36,487 nucleotides of DNA from a virus: positions 1-36,487 of the IMG/VR virus record IMGVR_UViG_3300009366_001445; one strand, written 5' to 3'. This document shows positions 6,840-14,818 of this stretch, piece after piece. Made by a program: the position numbers and the translations under genes. A model generated the notes under the pieces. The model was given only the letters and a program-made list of their open reading frames with translations, was not told the DNA's origin and searched no databases. Numbering within the stretch: position 1 is the first letter of the stretch; each line of letters opens with the position of its first letter.

Positions 6840-7306
6840 TACATCCTCCCTTGATTGATATTCGACCAGGCGAAGTCGAAGCGATACTTGGCCGGCGCCT
6901 TCTTCGGCCGGGTGACCGTGACGCCAAGCCCAAGCCAGCCCTGGCGCACGATCTGCGCATCGACCTGGACAGAATCGACGACACCATCCTGGACGAGCCA
7001 GAGCAGTGCCTCCTGCCCGTATTCCCTCGCCTTCGCTACCACCTCGGCCAGCTGCTTTTCCCGCGCCAGCAGCCAGAGGCGCGATCCAATCCGCCGGCCT
7101 TCGCCGGCACCGCCGAGGGCGTCCCCCCACCAGCCGCGCTTCGACGAGCTGGCATCGGGCAAGGGGTCGTCGTCCTCTGCACGCCGGTCGCTGAAGAGCG
7201 AGATCAGGATTGCTGTCTTGATGTCGTGATCCGTGGCCAGGTCGCCATTGAGCAAAGCGATGTCGCCGCGATGATTGGCGGCGTCCCAAAAGATCTCGAT
7301 GTCCAT
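6839..7306 (-). CDS. Baseplate protein gp46-like (GP46 family)
   Basis: A 155-aa baseplate wedge component of the Mu gp46 family (the P2 gpW / T4 gp25 position). N-terminus MDIEIFWDAANHRGDIALLNGDL, then the family motif ILISLFSDRRAEDDDPLPDASSSKRGWWGDA, which is very similar across Mu-like phages. The final part is a beta-hairpin-rich tail (RYRFDFAWSNI-like). It sits between the gp45- and gp47-like genes with one-base overlaps on both sides, so the wedge subunits are made as a coupled set. Confidence 0.92.
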   Translation of the reverse strand: MDIEIFWDAANHRGDIALLNGDLATDHDIKTAILISLFSDRRAEDDDPLPDASSSKRGWWGDALGGAGEGRRIGSRLWLLAREKQLAEVVAKAREYGQEALLWLVQDGVVDSVQVDAQIVRQGWLGLGVTVTRPKKAPAKYRFDFAWSNINQGRM

Positions 7307-7899
7307 TACATTTGGCCCTGATCCTTCCCGACCCGACCACCTTCCGGGTTGCTGTGGTCGTGGTTGTTGTAGACGGCGCGCATCGAGGACATCTTCTTGT
7401 TTCCGTGATCGCTGATATCACCGTCGGCAGAGACGCTGCCGGTCACCTTGAGATCTCCGGCCATCTTGACCAGCGGCGTGTTCATGTCGATCTCAGGCGT
7501 GTTCTGGATGGTGATCGGCTTATTTCCACCATCAATCACGATGCCAGCGCGAGTGAGATGGACCTTTTGCCCCTGGTCGTCGTAGATCGCCATCTCTCCA
7601 TCCTGCAGTCCGCGCAGGCGATATCGGCGGTCACCGACTACTACGATGACTGGATGATCTCGGTTACCACCGATAAAGGTGGAGAGCAGCTCCGCTCCCG
7701 CCTTCGGTACCGAGGTAAAACCATATGGCTGCAGATTCTCCATCTGGTCGTAATCCTCACCATCCATCAACTTGCCGCGGATGAGCTGAATCGCGCCCCC
7801 ATCGGTGACCTTGCTGACGATGCCCCGACCCAGCATGAGGTTGATCTTTCCCTTCATGTCAGCAGTTGCTTCTCTGACCAATGCCAAGATATCCATCAT
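7306..7899 (-). CDS. Baseplate spike protein, gpV-like (Mu gp45)
   Basis: A 197-aa tail spike/baseplate assembly protein of the Mu gp45 family; a trimer with a needle tip that pierces the outer membrane on contraction. ATG at 7899 overlaps the preceding stop (ATGA). Seen: an N-terminal helix, an OB-fold-like region (GIVSKVTDGGAIQLIRGKL), the segment PYGFTSVPKAGAELLSTFIGGNRDHPVIV typical of gp45, then a beta-helix-like C-terminus (NTPEIDMNTPLVKMAGDLKV). It ends with HDH near the terminus (NNHDHSNPEGG), which may bind metal ions, as in other spikes. Confidence 0.92.
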   Translation of the reverse strand: MMDILALVREATADMKGKINLMLGRGIVSKVTDGGAIQLIRGKLMDGEDYDQMENLQPYGFTSVPKAGAELLSTFIGGNRDHPVIVVVGDRRYRLRGLQDGEMAIYDDQGQKVHLTRAGIVIDGGNKPITIQNTPEIDMNTPLVKMAGDLKVTGSVSADGDISDHGNKKMSSMRAVYNNHDHSNPEGGRVGKDQGQM

Positions 7900-9068
7900 T
7901 TCCCCAATACGTTGAATCGACCTGCGCCCGCCACACCGGAGGGTTCCGGGATCTCGGGCAATTGGTCGAACGCGTTGCGCGACACCAGCTGCAGCACCGT
8001 CGTAGAACCACCTTCGTCGAGCTTGAACGCGGCCGAGGAGATCAACCACCAGTCATCCAGGCGCATCCAGGGACAGCGAATCCGGACCATCTTGTTGATT
8101 TCCCACAGCTCGCCGGTTGCCTCCTCCCGCCAACCCTGCACCGTCACGGTCACCTTGCGCGCCTTCGCCTCCCGATTGGAGGCTTCCCACTCAGCGCGCT
8201 TCTGGCACCGTGCGGCATCGGCCTGCGTCTCAGCCACAATGATCAGCGGACGATATCGGCCGATCTGGCTGTTTCCGGTTTTGCTGGAAGGCGCCCGCTT
8301 GATCATGCCCTTCGGCGCGGAATGCACGACATCGAACCGGTCCGCACCGGGCGCGCCGGTCTGGCCTTGGACCGTGATTTCACTGAAGAGCGCGGCATGG
8401 CTGTTCTCGAAAGAGGCCTGCAGGATGTTCTTGCCGTGCTGCAGAACCGTCTCGCAATCACCACCCAAGCCTGCCCGCGTGATGACCAGGCCGCCTTCTC
8501 GGTCGGATACGAACAACACGCCCTCGCCCCTGGCCAGCTTGTCCAGGGTTCGGAAGACGGTCTCGCCAGCCTGGCAGGATTGGCGCGGCACCTTGCCGCT
8601 GACGCGGGTCTTCTTCGGCGGTGTTCCCTTCTTCCCGGCTTTTTTCTGCTTGGTGGAGAGCCTCTTGCCGTTCACGGTTTCATCGAAAACAGTGATACCG
8701 AAAGGCTTGCAGAGCGCCTCGGCAATCTGCTCCAACGTCTGGCCAGCGAATGATGTGGTCGGCGCCGAGCAATCCACCAGGTCGCCAGCCTTGTCTCGAC
8801 CGGTCACCTTGATCTCATGGCTATTCTGGTCATAGGTCACCGCCACCACATCGACATACCCGGTGATCACCACGTCGTCCCCGATCAGGATCTCGCAAAG
8901 TTCTCCTGGCGCGATCACCCAGTCCACCGGCTGTTCTGGCCAGCGCTCGGTAAGCGCCAGCTCAAAGTTACCGGCCAGCTGCTCGATGCTGGTCCGCACC
9001 GAGACAGCCTTCCAACCGCCATAGATCTGGCCGCCCACCCGCAGGGTGAGCAAGTTCGAATCCGCCAT
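7896..9068 (-). CDS. Baseplate hub protein, gpP-like (Mu gp44)
   Basis: A 390-aa baseplate hub subunit of the Mu gp44 / T4 gp27 type, forming the ring that carries the spike. I start at the ATG at 9068 (MADSNLLTLRVGGQIYGGW) because GGAG lies 5 bases upstream; the GTG at 9074 overlaps the preceding stop but has no ribosome site. Seen: WTAVSVRTSIEQLAGNFELALTERWP-like start, the domain GDDVVITGYVDVVAVTYDQNSHEIKVTGRDKAGDLVDCS, and the later segment ASNREAKARKVTVTVQGW before WMRLDDWWLISS. A lysine-rich loop (TKQKKAGKKGTPPKK) at about 140-155 is unusually charged for the family. Confidence 0.9.
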   Translation of the reverse strand: MADSNLLTLRVGGQIYGGWKAVSVRTSIEQLAGNFELALTERWPEQPVDWVIAPGELCEILIGDDVVITGYVDVVAVTYDQNSHEIKVTGRDKAGDLVDCSAPTTSFAGQTLEQIAEALCKPFGITVFDETVNGKRLSTKQKKAGKKGTPPKKTRVSGKVPRQSCQAGETVFRTLDKLARGEGVLFVSDREGGLVITRAGLGGDCETVLQHGKNILQASFENSHAALFSEITVQGQTGAPGADRFDVVHSAPKGMIKRAPSSKTGNSQIGRYRPLIIVAETQADAARCQKRAEWEASNREAKARKVTVTVQGWREEATGELWEINKMVRIRCPWMRLDDWWLISSAAFKLDEGGSTTVLQLVSRNAFDQLPEIPEPSGVAGAGRFNVLGK

Positions 9069-9070
9069 CG

Positions 9071-10270
9071 TCACTCCGAAACAAATTGAAGGGGCTGGCC
9101 TGCAGGAACGAAGCCAGGATGCGCGACCGAGTTGCGACTCACCAGGTCATCCGCCCTGCCCTGCGCATACCACGCATCCCCGTAGAAGTCATGGGCCAGC
9201 ACGACCGCCGGCCGCACCTGCTGCTGCGTCACGGATACGAGACTTGGCAGCGCCACCGTGTTGCTGGCGAGGTGCTGGAGTGCCACCGTGCGCAGCTGTA
9301 CCACCGCTTGGCTGGTGCCCTGGCTGACCTTGTCAGAAAATAAAATGGCGTCCGCGCGCTGGACGATCTCCCAGCGCAGGGCGTGCGCCTCGACGCTCGT
9401 GGACGGCTGTGTGGTGGCCAGCTCATAGATGCGATTAGATGTTGCCCCACCACGCACCAGGTCACTGAAGGCCGTCTGATTGTTCACCATCGCGACCCGT
9501 GAGGCCGTGGTGGCTGTGACCGCCGAGGCCGAGTCGGCCAGCCCTTCCGAAAAGGTGAAAAGTGACAGCCACCTTTGTGCCCCGCTAATCAGGCCCAGCA
9601 CGCCCTGGGCCAAGGCCAGCGGCGCGTCCAGGCTATTACGCAGGTTCTCCGGTAGCAGCCCCGTGAGTACCGACGTGGGATCAGCCCTGATCCAATCCAG
9701 CGACCCGAGATCGAGATCTGGTAATGCCGTGAGATCATCCACCTGTTCGAGCGCATCATCGACCGCGAAGTCGGGCAGGCCATCGACCGAAAACTTCTCC
9801 GAGAAGTCCTTTGCGAAGGAGGCGTCGCAGGCCCCCTTCTGCTCAGCCAACTTCGCCTCGGTATCGTCCGATGTCTTGGGCTCCTCCTGCTTGCCGGCCT
9901 CCAGGAAGGTGATGGTGAACTTCGCCATGCCACCCTCGCGGGTGGATTCAGAAAGCGTCACCTCGCCGAACACAGTCACCGCGACCGTGCCGTAGTAAGG
10001 ATGGACCAGCTGGCCAGGGCCAGCCTTCTCGATGGCTTCGATCAGCGCATCGCGTGGCACCATGTAGTCGTTGTCGCCAGCCGGGTCGCCAAGGACAAAA
10101 GCCTCGACCTTATACTCACGCGCTCGACGGCCCATATCCTCGGGATAGGGAATATCACGCTGCGGATACTCATGCCGGGCAATGCGCCGGCCGATGCTCA
10201 GGCCGGAGCTATCGACGTTGAATTTCACGCCACGGAAGCTCGCTTGACGCAGGTTGTCTCGCCATGCCAT
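9071..10270 (-). CDS. DNA circularisation / baseplate protein gpN-like (Mu gp43)
   Basis: A 399-aa protein of the Mu gp43 family (annotated as DNA circularisation protein N). In Mu-like tails it is placed next to the tape measure and hub. N-terminus MAWRDNLRQASFRGVKFNVDSSG, with the family motif GRRIARHEYPQRDIPYPEDMGRRAREY, then PGDNDYM-like and GPGQLVHPYYGTVAV sequences. The middle is acidic and probably disordered (residues about 130-190), and the C-terminal part is helical and Ala/Leu/Ser-rich. Head-to-tail order with the tape measure upstream and gp44 downstream matches Mu. Confidence 0.9.
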   Translation of the reverse strand: MAWRDNLRQASFRGVKFNVDSSGLSIGRRIARHEYPQRDIPYPEDMGRRAREYKVEAFVLGDPAGDNDYMVPRDALIEAIEKAGPGQLVHPYYGTVAVTVFGEVTLSESTREGGMAKFTITFLEAGKQEEPKTSDDTEAKLAEQKGACDASFAKDFSEKFSVDGLPDFAVDDALEQVDDLTALPDLDLGSLDWIRADPTSVLTGLLPENLRNSLDAPLALAQGVLGLISGAQRWLSLFTFSEGLADSASAVTATTASRVAMVNNQTAFSDLVRGGATSNRIYELATTQPSTSVEAHALRWEIVQRADAILFSDKVSQGTSQAVVQLRTVALQHLASNTVALPSLVSVTQQQVRPAVVLAHDFYGDAWYAQGRADDLVSRNSVAHPGFVPAGQPLQFVSE

Positions 10271-10281
10271 GCGTCTCTCCT

Positions 10282-11880
10282 TTACATCATGGCCAGACCG
10301 GCCGTGACATCAATGTCCATCGCATTGCCGGCGCGTGTCAGCTCCGTCACCTTCGCGCCCGCACCTTCCACCTGGATCTTCAGCGTGCCGCCGACTTCGG
10401 TTTTACCCGCGCTGGCGGCTTTTGCTGCAGTGAGGTTGTTGGCACGGTCGGTGGCAAACGAGAACTTGAAATCCTTCATCGCGTCCGGCATCAGTTTGTC
10501 CGGAAGGATCGTCTTGATGATCCCAAGGATGCCGTTGGCAAGGCCCTGCCAGCTCTCCAGCCATACCTGGATCATGCCGTCGAAGAACCCGACATCAAAA
10601 ACGCTCTTGATCCGATCCCAGGCACCGCCGACGTAAGAAACGATGTTGTCCCAGTTTTTATAGATGATCACGCCGAAGGCCACCACGCCAGCGATCAGCA
10701 GACCGATGGGATTGGCCAACATCACACCCCACAGTGCCTGCAGGCCGCTCATCGCTGCCGGCAACATAGTCCAGGCGAAGACGCTCAGCTTCACCGTCGC
10801 CACCCCGAGCGCCCAGCCCAGCTGCCCGAAGGCCAGCAGCACCGGCGACATCAGGCCGCCCAGCATGATGAGCGTGGACACCGTCGGGCCGAAGGCGCTA
10901 TTCATGGCCTTGAAAACGGAGCCCACTTTCTGCGCCACTTGCCATAGCCCTTGGAACAACTGCACACCGATATCGATGATGGCTGGCAGCTTCTCCAGGA
11001 ACGCGTCGAATTTGCTCTCGATCAAGCCGCGGTTGGCGACGGTCCATTTCTGGATGTTCTCAAACATGGGCTGGATCTTTTCGGCCAGCTTCAGGCCGAG
11101 GAAGTTCTTGATGCCCTCGAAGGTGCCTTGCAGCCGCTTCCACATCTTGTCAAAGGAGTCGGCCTGCTGCAGCTGGTCGTCGGTAAAGATCCGACCGTCC
11201 GCCGTCATCTGCTCATACTTCTCGCGGATACCATCAGCACCACGGTTCATGGTGCCCATCATGATCTCGCCGCTCTTGCCCATCAGCTCCAGCAGCACGG
11301 CTTGCTTCGCGATGTCCTTGTTGGAGCCCTTGAAGGCATCGGCCATGCGCTCAATCACCTCTTCGGGCTTCAGGCCCTTGAGCTGGGCCATCGAAATCCC
11401 GACGCCGGCAAATGCCTGCTGCTGTTCCTTCCCACCGGCCAGGGCCAGGCCCATGGCCTTCTTCAGCTTACCCATGGCAGAAGCGGCATCTTCCATGGTG
11501 CCGCCGTCCTCCTTTACCAGCTCACCGAAGACCTGCAGCTTCTGTGCGTTGATCTGGTATTTCTCAGCCAGATCTCCGACGCTATCAGCGGCCTCGGCGG
11601 CAGCGATACCGAAGTGCAGGATCTCGCCGACCGTACCGGCATACACGCCGCCGATGCCCACCGTGGTGACGGCCAGCCCTACCAGCGACTTGGACAGCGC
11701 CCCGACCGCCGATTTCACTTTGCCAAGACCAGTGGCGTCATACAGCTTGCCCAGCGATGCATGCAGATCACCGGCAGGCTTGATCAATCCCTCGAGCTTG
11801 GTGCCGATCTCGTTCAACGTGGCCGACGCCTTGTCGATGGCCGAGATCACCAGCTCGGATTTTGTTTGTTGAGTTCCCAT
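10282..11880 (-). CDS. Tail tape-measure protein
   Basis: A 532-aa tape measure that sets tail length and passes into the host envelope on injection. ATG at 11880 (MGTQQTKSELVISAIDKASATLNEI). The N-terminal 130 residues are helical and Ala/Lys-rich; residues about 65-95 are hydrophobic (VGLAVTTVGIGGVYAGT). Two or three strong membrane-prone helices lie between about residues 340 and 420 (STLIMLGGLMSPVLLAFGQLG, LMLANPIGLLIAGVVAFGVIIYKNW-like). The C-terminal 110 residues are more polar. The length suggests a fairly short tail; I give no number. A terminator-like hairpin lies 23 bases upstream of the start. Confidence 0.92.
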   Translation of the reverse strand: MGTQQTKSELVISAIDKASATLNEIGTKLEGLIKPAGDLHASLGKLYDATGLGKVKSAVGALSKSLVGLAVTTVGIGGVYAGTVGEILHFGIAAAEAADSVGDLAEKYQINAQKLQVFGELVKEDGGTMEDAASAMGKLKKAMGLALAGGKEQQQAFAGVGISMAQLKGLKPEEVIERMADAFKGSNKDIAKQAVLLELMGKSGEIMMGTMNRGADGIREKYEQMTADGRIFTDDQLQQADSFDKMWKRLQGTFEGIKNFLGLKLAEKIQPMFENIQKWTVANRGLIESKFDAFLEKLPAIIDIGVQLFQGLWQVAQKVGSVFKAMNSAFGPTVSTLIMLGGLMSPVLLAFGQLGWALGVATVKLSVFAWTMLPAAMSGLQALWGVMLANPIGLLIAGVVAFGVIIYKNWDNIVSYVGGAWDRIKSVFDVGFFDGMIQVWLESWQGLANGILGIIKTILPDKLMPDAMKDFKFSFATDRANNLTAAKAASAGKTEVGGTLKIQVEGAGAKVTELTRAGNAMDIDVTAGLAMM

Positions 11881-11902
11881 ACGAATCTCCCGGGCAAAAG
11901 AA

Positions 11903-11932
11903 AAGCCCCGCCAGGTTTCCCAGGCGGGGCTT
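11903..11932 (-). terminator. Intrinsic terminator just before the tape measure
   Basis: Minus strand: AAGCCCCGCC (11932-11923) and GGCGGGGCTT (11912-11903) form a perfect 10-bp stem around a 10-base loop and are followed by TTCTTTTG. It lies inside the late operon, between the 61-aa gene and the tape measure, so it must be attenuated or overridden. Confidence 0.7.
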
Positions 11933-11949
11933 GTCAAAGTTGCGTTACG

Positions 11950-12135
11950 TTAGGAGAAGAGGATGCCGAAGAGGCCGATCACAAAGCGCAGGCCGATCCA
12001 GGCGATACTGGCAATCAGGATCAGACCGAGCACTGCCGGAACAAGAGCAATGCCACCAGCACCGAAGGCCAAAAGGCCGATCAGGCCCGTCTTGAGGTCC
12101 GGCTTCGCTTTGGGAGATTGAGTGGAGTCATCCAT
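11950..12135 (-). CDS. 61-aa membrane protein between chaperone and tape measure
   Basis: A short protein with a charged N-terminus (MDDSTQSPKAKPDLKTG) and two hydrophobic segments at residues about 18-38 (LIGLLAFGAGGIALVPAVLGL) and 40-60 (IASIAWIGLRFVIGLFGILF). The ribosome site is weak (the best purine-rich stretch is far upstream), so translation may be coupled or low. It sits exactly between the frameshifted chaperone and the tape measure, where Mu has no gene. I do not recognise the family. A role in envelope passage or superinfection exclusion is possible but unsupported. The composition is convincing for a membrane protein. Confidence 0.6.
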   Translation of the reverse strand: MDDSTQSPKAKPDLKTGLIGLLAFGAGGIALVPAVLGLILIASIAWIGLRFVIGLFGILFS

Positions 12136-12165
12136 GCGCCCATTCTAGCAAAGCTCCCCCGACCG

Positions 12166-12731
12166 TCAAGATGAACCTTGCAGCCGCTGTTGCGCCTTGA
12201 TCACCTCACTGGCCTCATTGGCCCAGAAGTCCAACTCCCAGCTATCCATTTCCCACATCTCGCTCGGCGGAAAGTGGTAGAAGTGCGCGATCAGGCCGAT
12301 GGCGTCACGCCAGTGCCACGTCCCAAAAAAGGCGTCACCTTCCCCACCAGCTCGATCACATCGAATGCATCCAGCTCATCGAGCGTCTCCGCCGGCAAGC
12401 CATTCATCTCCGCGACGAACTTCAGCATACCGCCGAACTTACCGTCCGACGGCGTGGGATCGATGCCCTTCATCTCTTTCCCCTTCAGCCGGCGCAGTTT
12501 CAGGAAGGTAATGTCGGAGCCGTCCGCCGCCTTGATCGGGAACGCCAGGTCATAGCGGTCTTCCAGCGCCACCTTGATGCCGGCAGCCGGGACCGGAGCG
12601 GCACCGTCGCCCACCGGAGCGGCTACCGGCGTTCCCATGTTGGGCGGCAGAGTGGGCGATGGTGCAGACGTCTGCACAGGGACGGCGGTCGGTCCGTTCA
12701 GTTGGGGTTCGTAGAATTGATCGTAACTCAT
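12166..12731 (-). CDS. Tail assembly chaperone, -1 frameshift product (gpE+E'-like)
   Basis: About 188 aa. The first 136 codons are shared with the shorter form, then -1 slippage on T_TTT_TTG (12330-12324) moves ribosomes into a frame that runs 52 more codons to the TGA at 12166-12168. The added part begins GTWHWRDAIGLIAHFYHFPP and continues S-E-M-W-E-M-D-S-W-E-L-D-F-W. This is the classic pattern of the second domain of P2/Mu tail chaperones, where PPSE and an aromatic acidic segment bind the tape measure. The frame has no start codon with a ribosome site of its own, so it only makes sense as an extension. Phage P2 uses the same heptamer. Confidence 0.88.
12291..12731 (-). CDS. Tail assembly chaperone, zero-frame product (Mu gp41 / P2 gpE-like)
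   Basis: A 146-aa protein ending 11 codons after the slippery site. The first about 55 residues are a low-complexity Pro/Ala/Val/Thr linker (PTAVPVQTSAPSPTLPPN). The folded part begins about IKVALEDRYDLAFPIKAADGSD, with KLRRLKGKEMKGIDPTPSDG and the end DELDAFDVIELVGKVTPFLG, as in tail assembly chaperones of the gp41/gpE type. It should bind the tape measure before the tube polymerises, the longer frameshift form being a minor component. ATG at 12731 overlaps the tube stop (ATGA). The linker contains one copy of the dispersed palindrome. Confidence 0.88.
   Translation of the reverse strand: MSYDQFYEPQLNGPTAVPVQTSAPSPTLPPNMGTPVAAPVGDGAAPVPAAGIKVALEDRYDLAFPIKAADGSDITFLKLRRLKGKEMKGIDPTPSDGKFGGMLKFVAEMNGLPAETLDELDAFDVIELVGKVTPFLGRGTGVTPSA
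12324..12330 (-). other. Programmed -1 ribosomal frameshift site T_TTT_TTG
   Basis: In the zero frame the codons read CCT TTT TTG GGA, so the heptamer T TTT TTG is exactly placed for tandem slippage. The -1 frame continues open with a conserved chaperone domain. I did not identify a firm downstream pseudoknot. Confidence 0.85.
12662..12677. repeat. Dispersed 16-bp palindrome, copy 3 (perfect), inside the chaperone gene
   Basis: GTGCAGACGTCTGCAC encodes PVQTSAP in the disordered linker of the chaperone, a place where protein constraint should be weak. Confidence 0.9.
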
Positions 12732-13090
12732 GCTTGCTCCGCAGGTGCGCCGATGAATTTGAGCGATGCCTTGCCGTCACCAGCTTGCGGGCCAATCGGC
12801 GTAGCGAGGCTGGCACCACGCTGAATGTACTGCTGCCCGGAATCGCATTTGAAGACCACCGTACCATTCTGAATGGCATTGATGGCAGCAATGTCGGTCT
12901 TGCCACTGACAGCGATATCGAATTCGATCTCGCTATGCACCGGCTTCTCGGTCCAGCCGAGATAACCAAAGTCCCCGGTCACGGGCGTGCGCTCAACCCC
13001 GCCGGGGTTGATCTTTGCCGTGCCGGGCAGACTGGCGATGCTCTCGCCATTGACGCGGATGAATGCGCGTCCGAAATACAGATCTGCCAT
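12728..13090 (-). CDS. Tail tube protein (Mu gp40-like)
   Basis: A 120-aa tube subunit. N-terminus MADLYFGRAFIRVNGESIASLPG, then TPVTGDFGYLGWTEKPVHSEIEFDIAVS and the C-terminal KASLKFIG beta-strand, matching the Mu/P2-like tube family. Hexameric rings of it build the inner tube around the tape measure. It lies 12 bases after the sheath stop and overlaps the chaperone start (ATGA), so chaperone and tube are made from one coupled message. Confidence 0.92.
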   Translation of the reverse strand: MADLYFGRAFIRVNGESIASLPGTAKINPGGVERTPVTGDFGYLGWTEKPVHSEIEFDIAVSGKTDIAAINAIQNGTVVFKCDSGQQYIQRGASLATPIGPQAGDGKASLKFIGAPAEQA

Positions 13091-13102
13091 GTTTCTCTCC
13101 TG

Positions 13103-14593
13103 TTACAGACGGAACTGAATCTGCGCCGCAAAGATGCGGAACTGATTGACCAGGTTGGGCGGCAGGCGCACGTCGACGCGGTTCACGTCGGCCGCGTTGC
13201 GTGCCACCAGCAAGTCAGATTTGAACTGATCGATGTCTTCCATCAGCCCAGCGTCCACCCAATCCAGCGCGAGAGCGATCAGCTCGGCACGGATGTCCTG
13301 CGGCGTCACCAGCGCCTGGCCCGGCGCTGCCTGCGTGCCATCGTTGGCCAGCTTGTAGCGCGGGAAGCGCTGCGCGATACGTGCCCGAACCTGGTAGCGC
13401 ATCAGCGACAGGGTGTACATCGTCTCCACGTCGCGATAGCTCGGATCTACCAGGCCGGCCGCATTGGTCTTGTAGTTCGTCACCGCGCGCTCGATCACCA
13501 CATTGCCGCCATTGTCGACCACCGTGGTGGCACCGCCGTACGACAAAATGTTATTGCGCTCGGCGCGGGTGAAGCGCTTGTTTGCCGGTGCCGGCAGACG
13601 GTTCGGCAAAGCCAGCGTCTGCAGCGGGCGGGCCGGGTCAATGCCCAGGTAGTACGCCGCCAGCGCGCCAGCCAGTGCTGCCTTCTCCCATACCGGACCT
13701 GGTTCACCACCAGTCTCGCAAGTCCAGGTGGCGATGTGCGAGTTGTTACGCGCACTCAATGCCGCATTGAGCGAGCCCACCGTACCGCGCAGACCGTTAT
13801 GGCACTGGCCGTCGTTCTGCAGCAGCGGGCCCCAGCGGTTATTCAGTTCGTTCTCCATCAATGCCATATTGGGGGCATCGTTGAAGCACATGATGATGTT
13901 GTTGTACTGCGTGGCACCGATGTTGGACAGCGCGGTAGCAATGCTAGGGTCTGCCGTGCCACCGGAGAGCTGTACCAGTGCCACACCCAAACCTGCCGGC
14001 GTCTGCTGGCTCAACGGGTAATAGTTGAGCTGCATCATGAGATCGTTCGTCAGGGCACCTTTGTGGCGTGCCGTGACGGTCACCACACCGACGTTGCTGG
14101 AGGCTGTCACAACCAGGTCCGGCATCGCGTTGATCGCTGCCGCCAGTGCGGCGGCAATGGTGGTCGGCGTGTCAGTGGTAGAAACCGCGACCTGCACCGC
14201 GTCTTCGCCAATGTACAGATTCAGCGTACCGCCCTGCGTAGCCGCGCCGGTAATGGTGATGGTGCCGGAGGCAGCCGTGCCGGCACCGTTGTCGGGCACT
14301 GCCACCACCCAGGTCTCGATGGTATCGGTCACATCGAAGATGCTGCCCACCATCGAGGCACCGATGGAGCCGCGTCCGAATGCAGCAACGCCACCATCCT
14401 TGGAGCTGATCTGATACGGCGCGTTGGCCGGCGCGATGCCAGTGGCCAGCGACTGCGCGATCAGCAGGATGCGCTGCGGCATGTTGACGGGCGCGTTGAT
14501 GGCCTTACTGTTGTCGAACTCGACATACTGACCGGGGGTCAGCAAGTTGACCGGAATCTGGTTGAAGGAAATGGAAGCGGCAGCGGCCATCAT
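13103..14593 (-). CDS. Tail sheath protein (Mu gp39-like)
   Basis: A 496-aa contractile sheath subunit that wraps the tube and drives injection. N-terminus MMAAAASISFNQIPVNLLTPGQYVEFDNS, then MPQRILLIAQSLA. The C-terminal polymerisation domain is intact (TMYTLSLMRYQVRARIAQRFPRYKLAND, GQALVTPQDIRAELIALALDW, ending RIFAAQIQFRL). The insertion domain at about residues 120-230 is Ala/Thr/Val-rich, as in Mu. ATG at 14593 overlaps the preceding stop (ATGA). Its presence shows the virion is a myovirus type. Confidence 0.95.
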   Translation of the reverse strand: MMAAAASISFNQIPVNLLTPGQYVEFDNSKAINAPVNMPQRILLIAQSLATGIAPANAPYQISSKDGGVAAFGRGSIGASMVGSIFDVTDTIETWVVAVPDNGAGTAASGTITITGAATQGGTLNLYIGEDAVQVAVSTTDTPTTIAAALAAAINAMPDLVVTASSNVGVVTVTARHKGALTNDLMMQLNYYPLSQQTPAGLGVALVQLSGGTADPSIATALSNIGATQYNNIIMCFNDAPNMALMENELNNRWGPLLQNDGQCHNGLRGTVGSLNAALSARNNSHIATWTCETGGEPGPVWEKAALAGALAAYYLGIDPARPLQTLALPNRLPAPANKRFTRAERNNILSYGGATTVVDNGGNVVIERAVTNYKTNAAGLVDPSYRDVETMYTLSLMRYQVRARIAQRFPRYKLANDGTQAAPGQALVTPQDIRAELIALALDWVDAGLMEDIDQFKSDLLVARNAADVNRVDVRLPPNLVNQFRIFAAQIQFRL

Positions 14594-14808
14594 GCACCTC
14601 CTTCTTCATGCTGAGCCGAAGCCTGGTTCTGGCCAGCGGCATCTTCAGCTTCTTCTTCCGCCGGTTCTTCTTCGGTCACGTCGCCATCGGCCAGGCGTCG
14701 CAGCCAGAAAGAATCGTTCTCGTCCACGTTGATACCGGCGTTGGTCAATTCACGGCCGGTCACGGGGTCGCGCACGATCCTCCCTTCTACGGGATAGATC
14801 AGTTTCAT
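14590..14808 (-). CDS. Small Mu gp38-like protein (DUF2635)
   Basis: A 72-aa protein beginning MKLIYPVEGRIVRDPVTGRELTN. The core GRIVRDPVTG...DSFWLRRLADGDV is the DUF2635 signature and occurs just before the sheath gene in Mu-like phages. The C-terminal 25 residues are an acidic tail (EEEPAEEEAEDAAGQNQASA). Function is unknown in the family; the position suggests a role in tail sheath or tail terminator assembly. Confidence 0.85.
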   Translation of the reverse strand: MKLIYPVEGRIVRDPVTGRELTNAGINVDENDSFWLRRLADGDVTEEEPAEEEAEDAAGQNQASAQHEEGGA

Positions 14809-14818
14809 TGTTTTGCTC

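Noticed and set aside
7312-8835. 507-codon plus-strand frame over the baseplate genes
   Set aside because: Antisense to two certain baseplate genes (gp45- and gp44-like); low-complexity Ser/Pro/Arg content, no ribosome site.
12659-14614. 651-codon open frame on the plus strand across sheath and tube genes
   Set aside because: Antisense shadow of GC-rich genes: the minus strand encodes clear sheath and tube proteins; the plus translation is His/Arg/Gly-rich with no motif or ribosome site.
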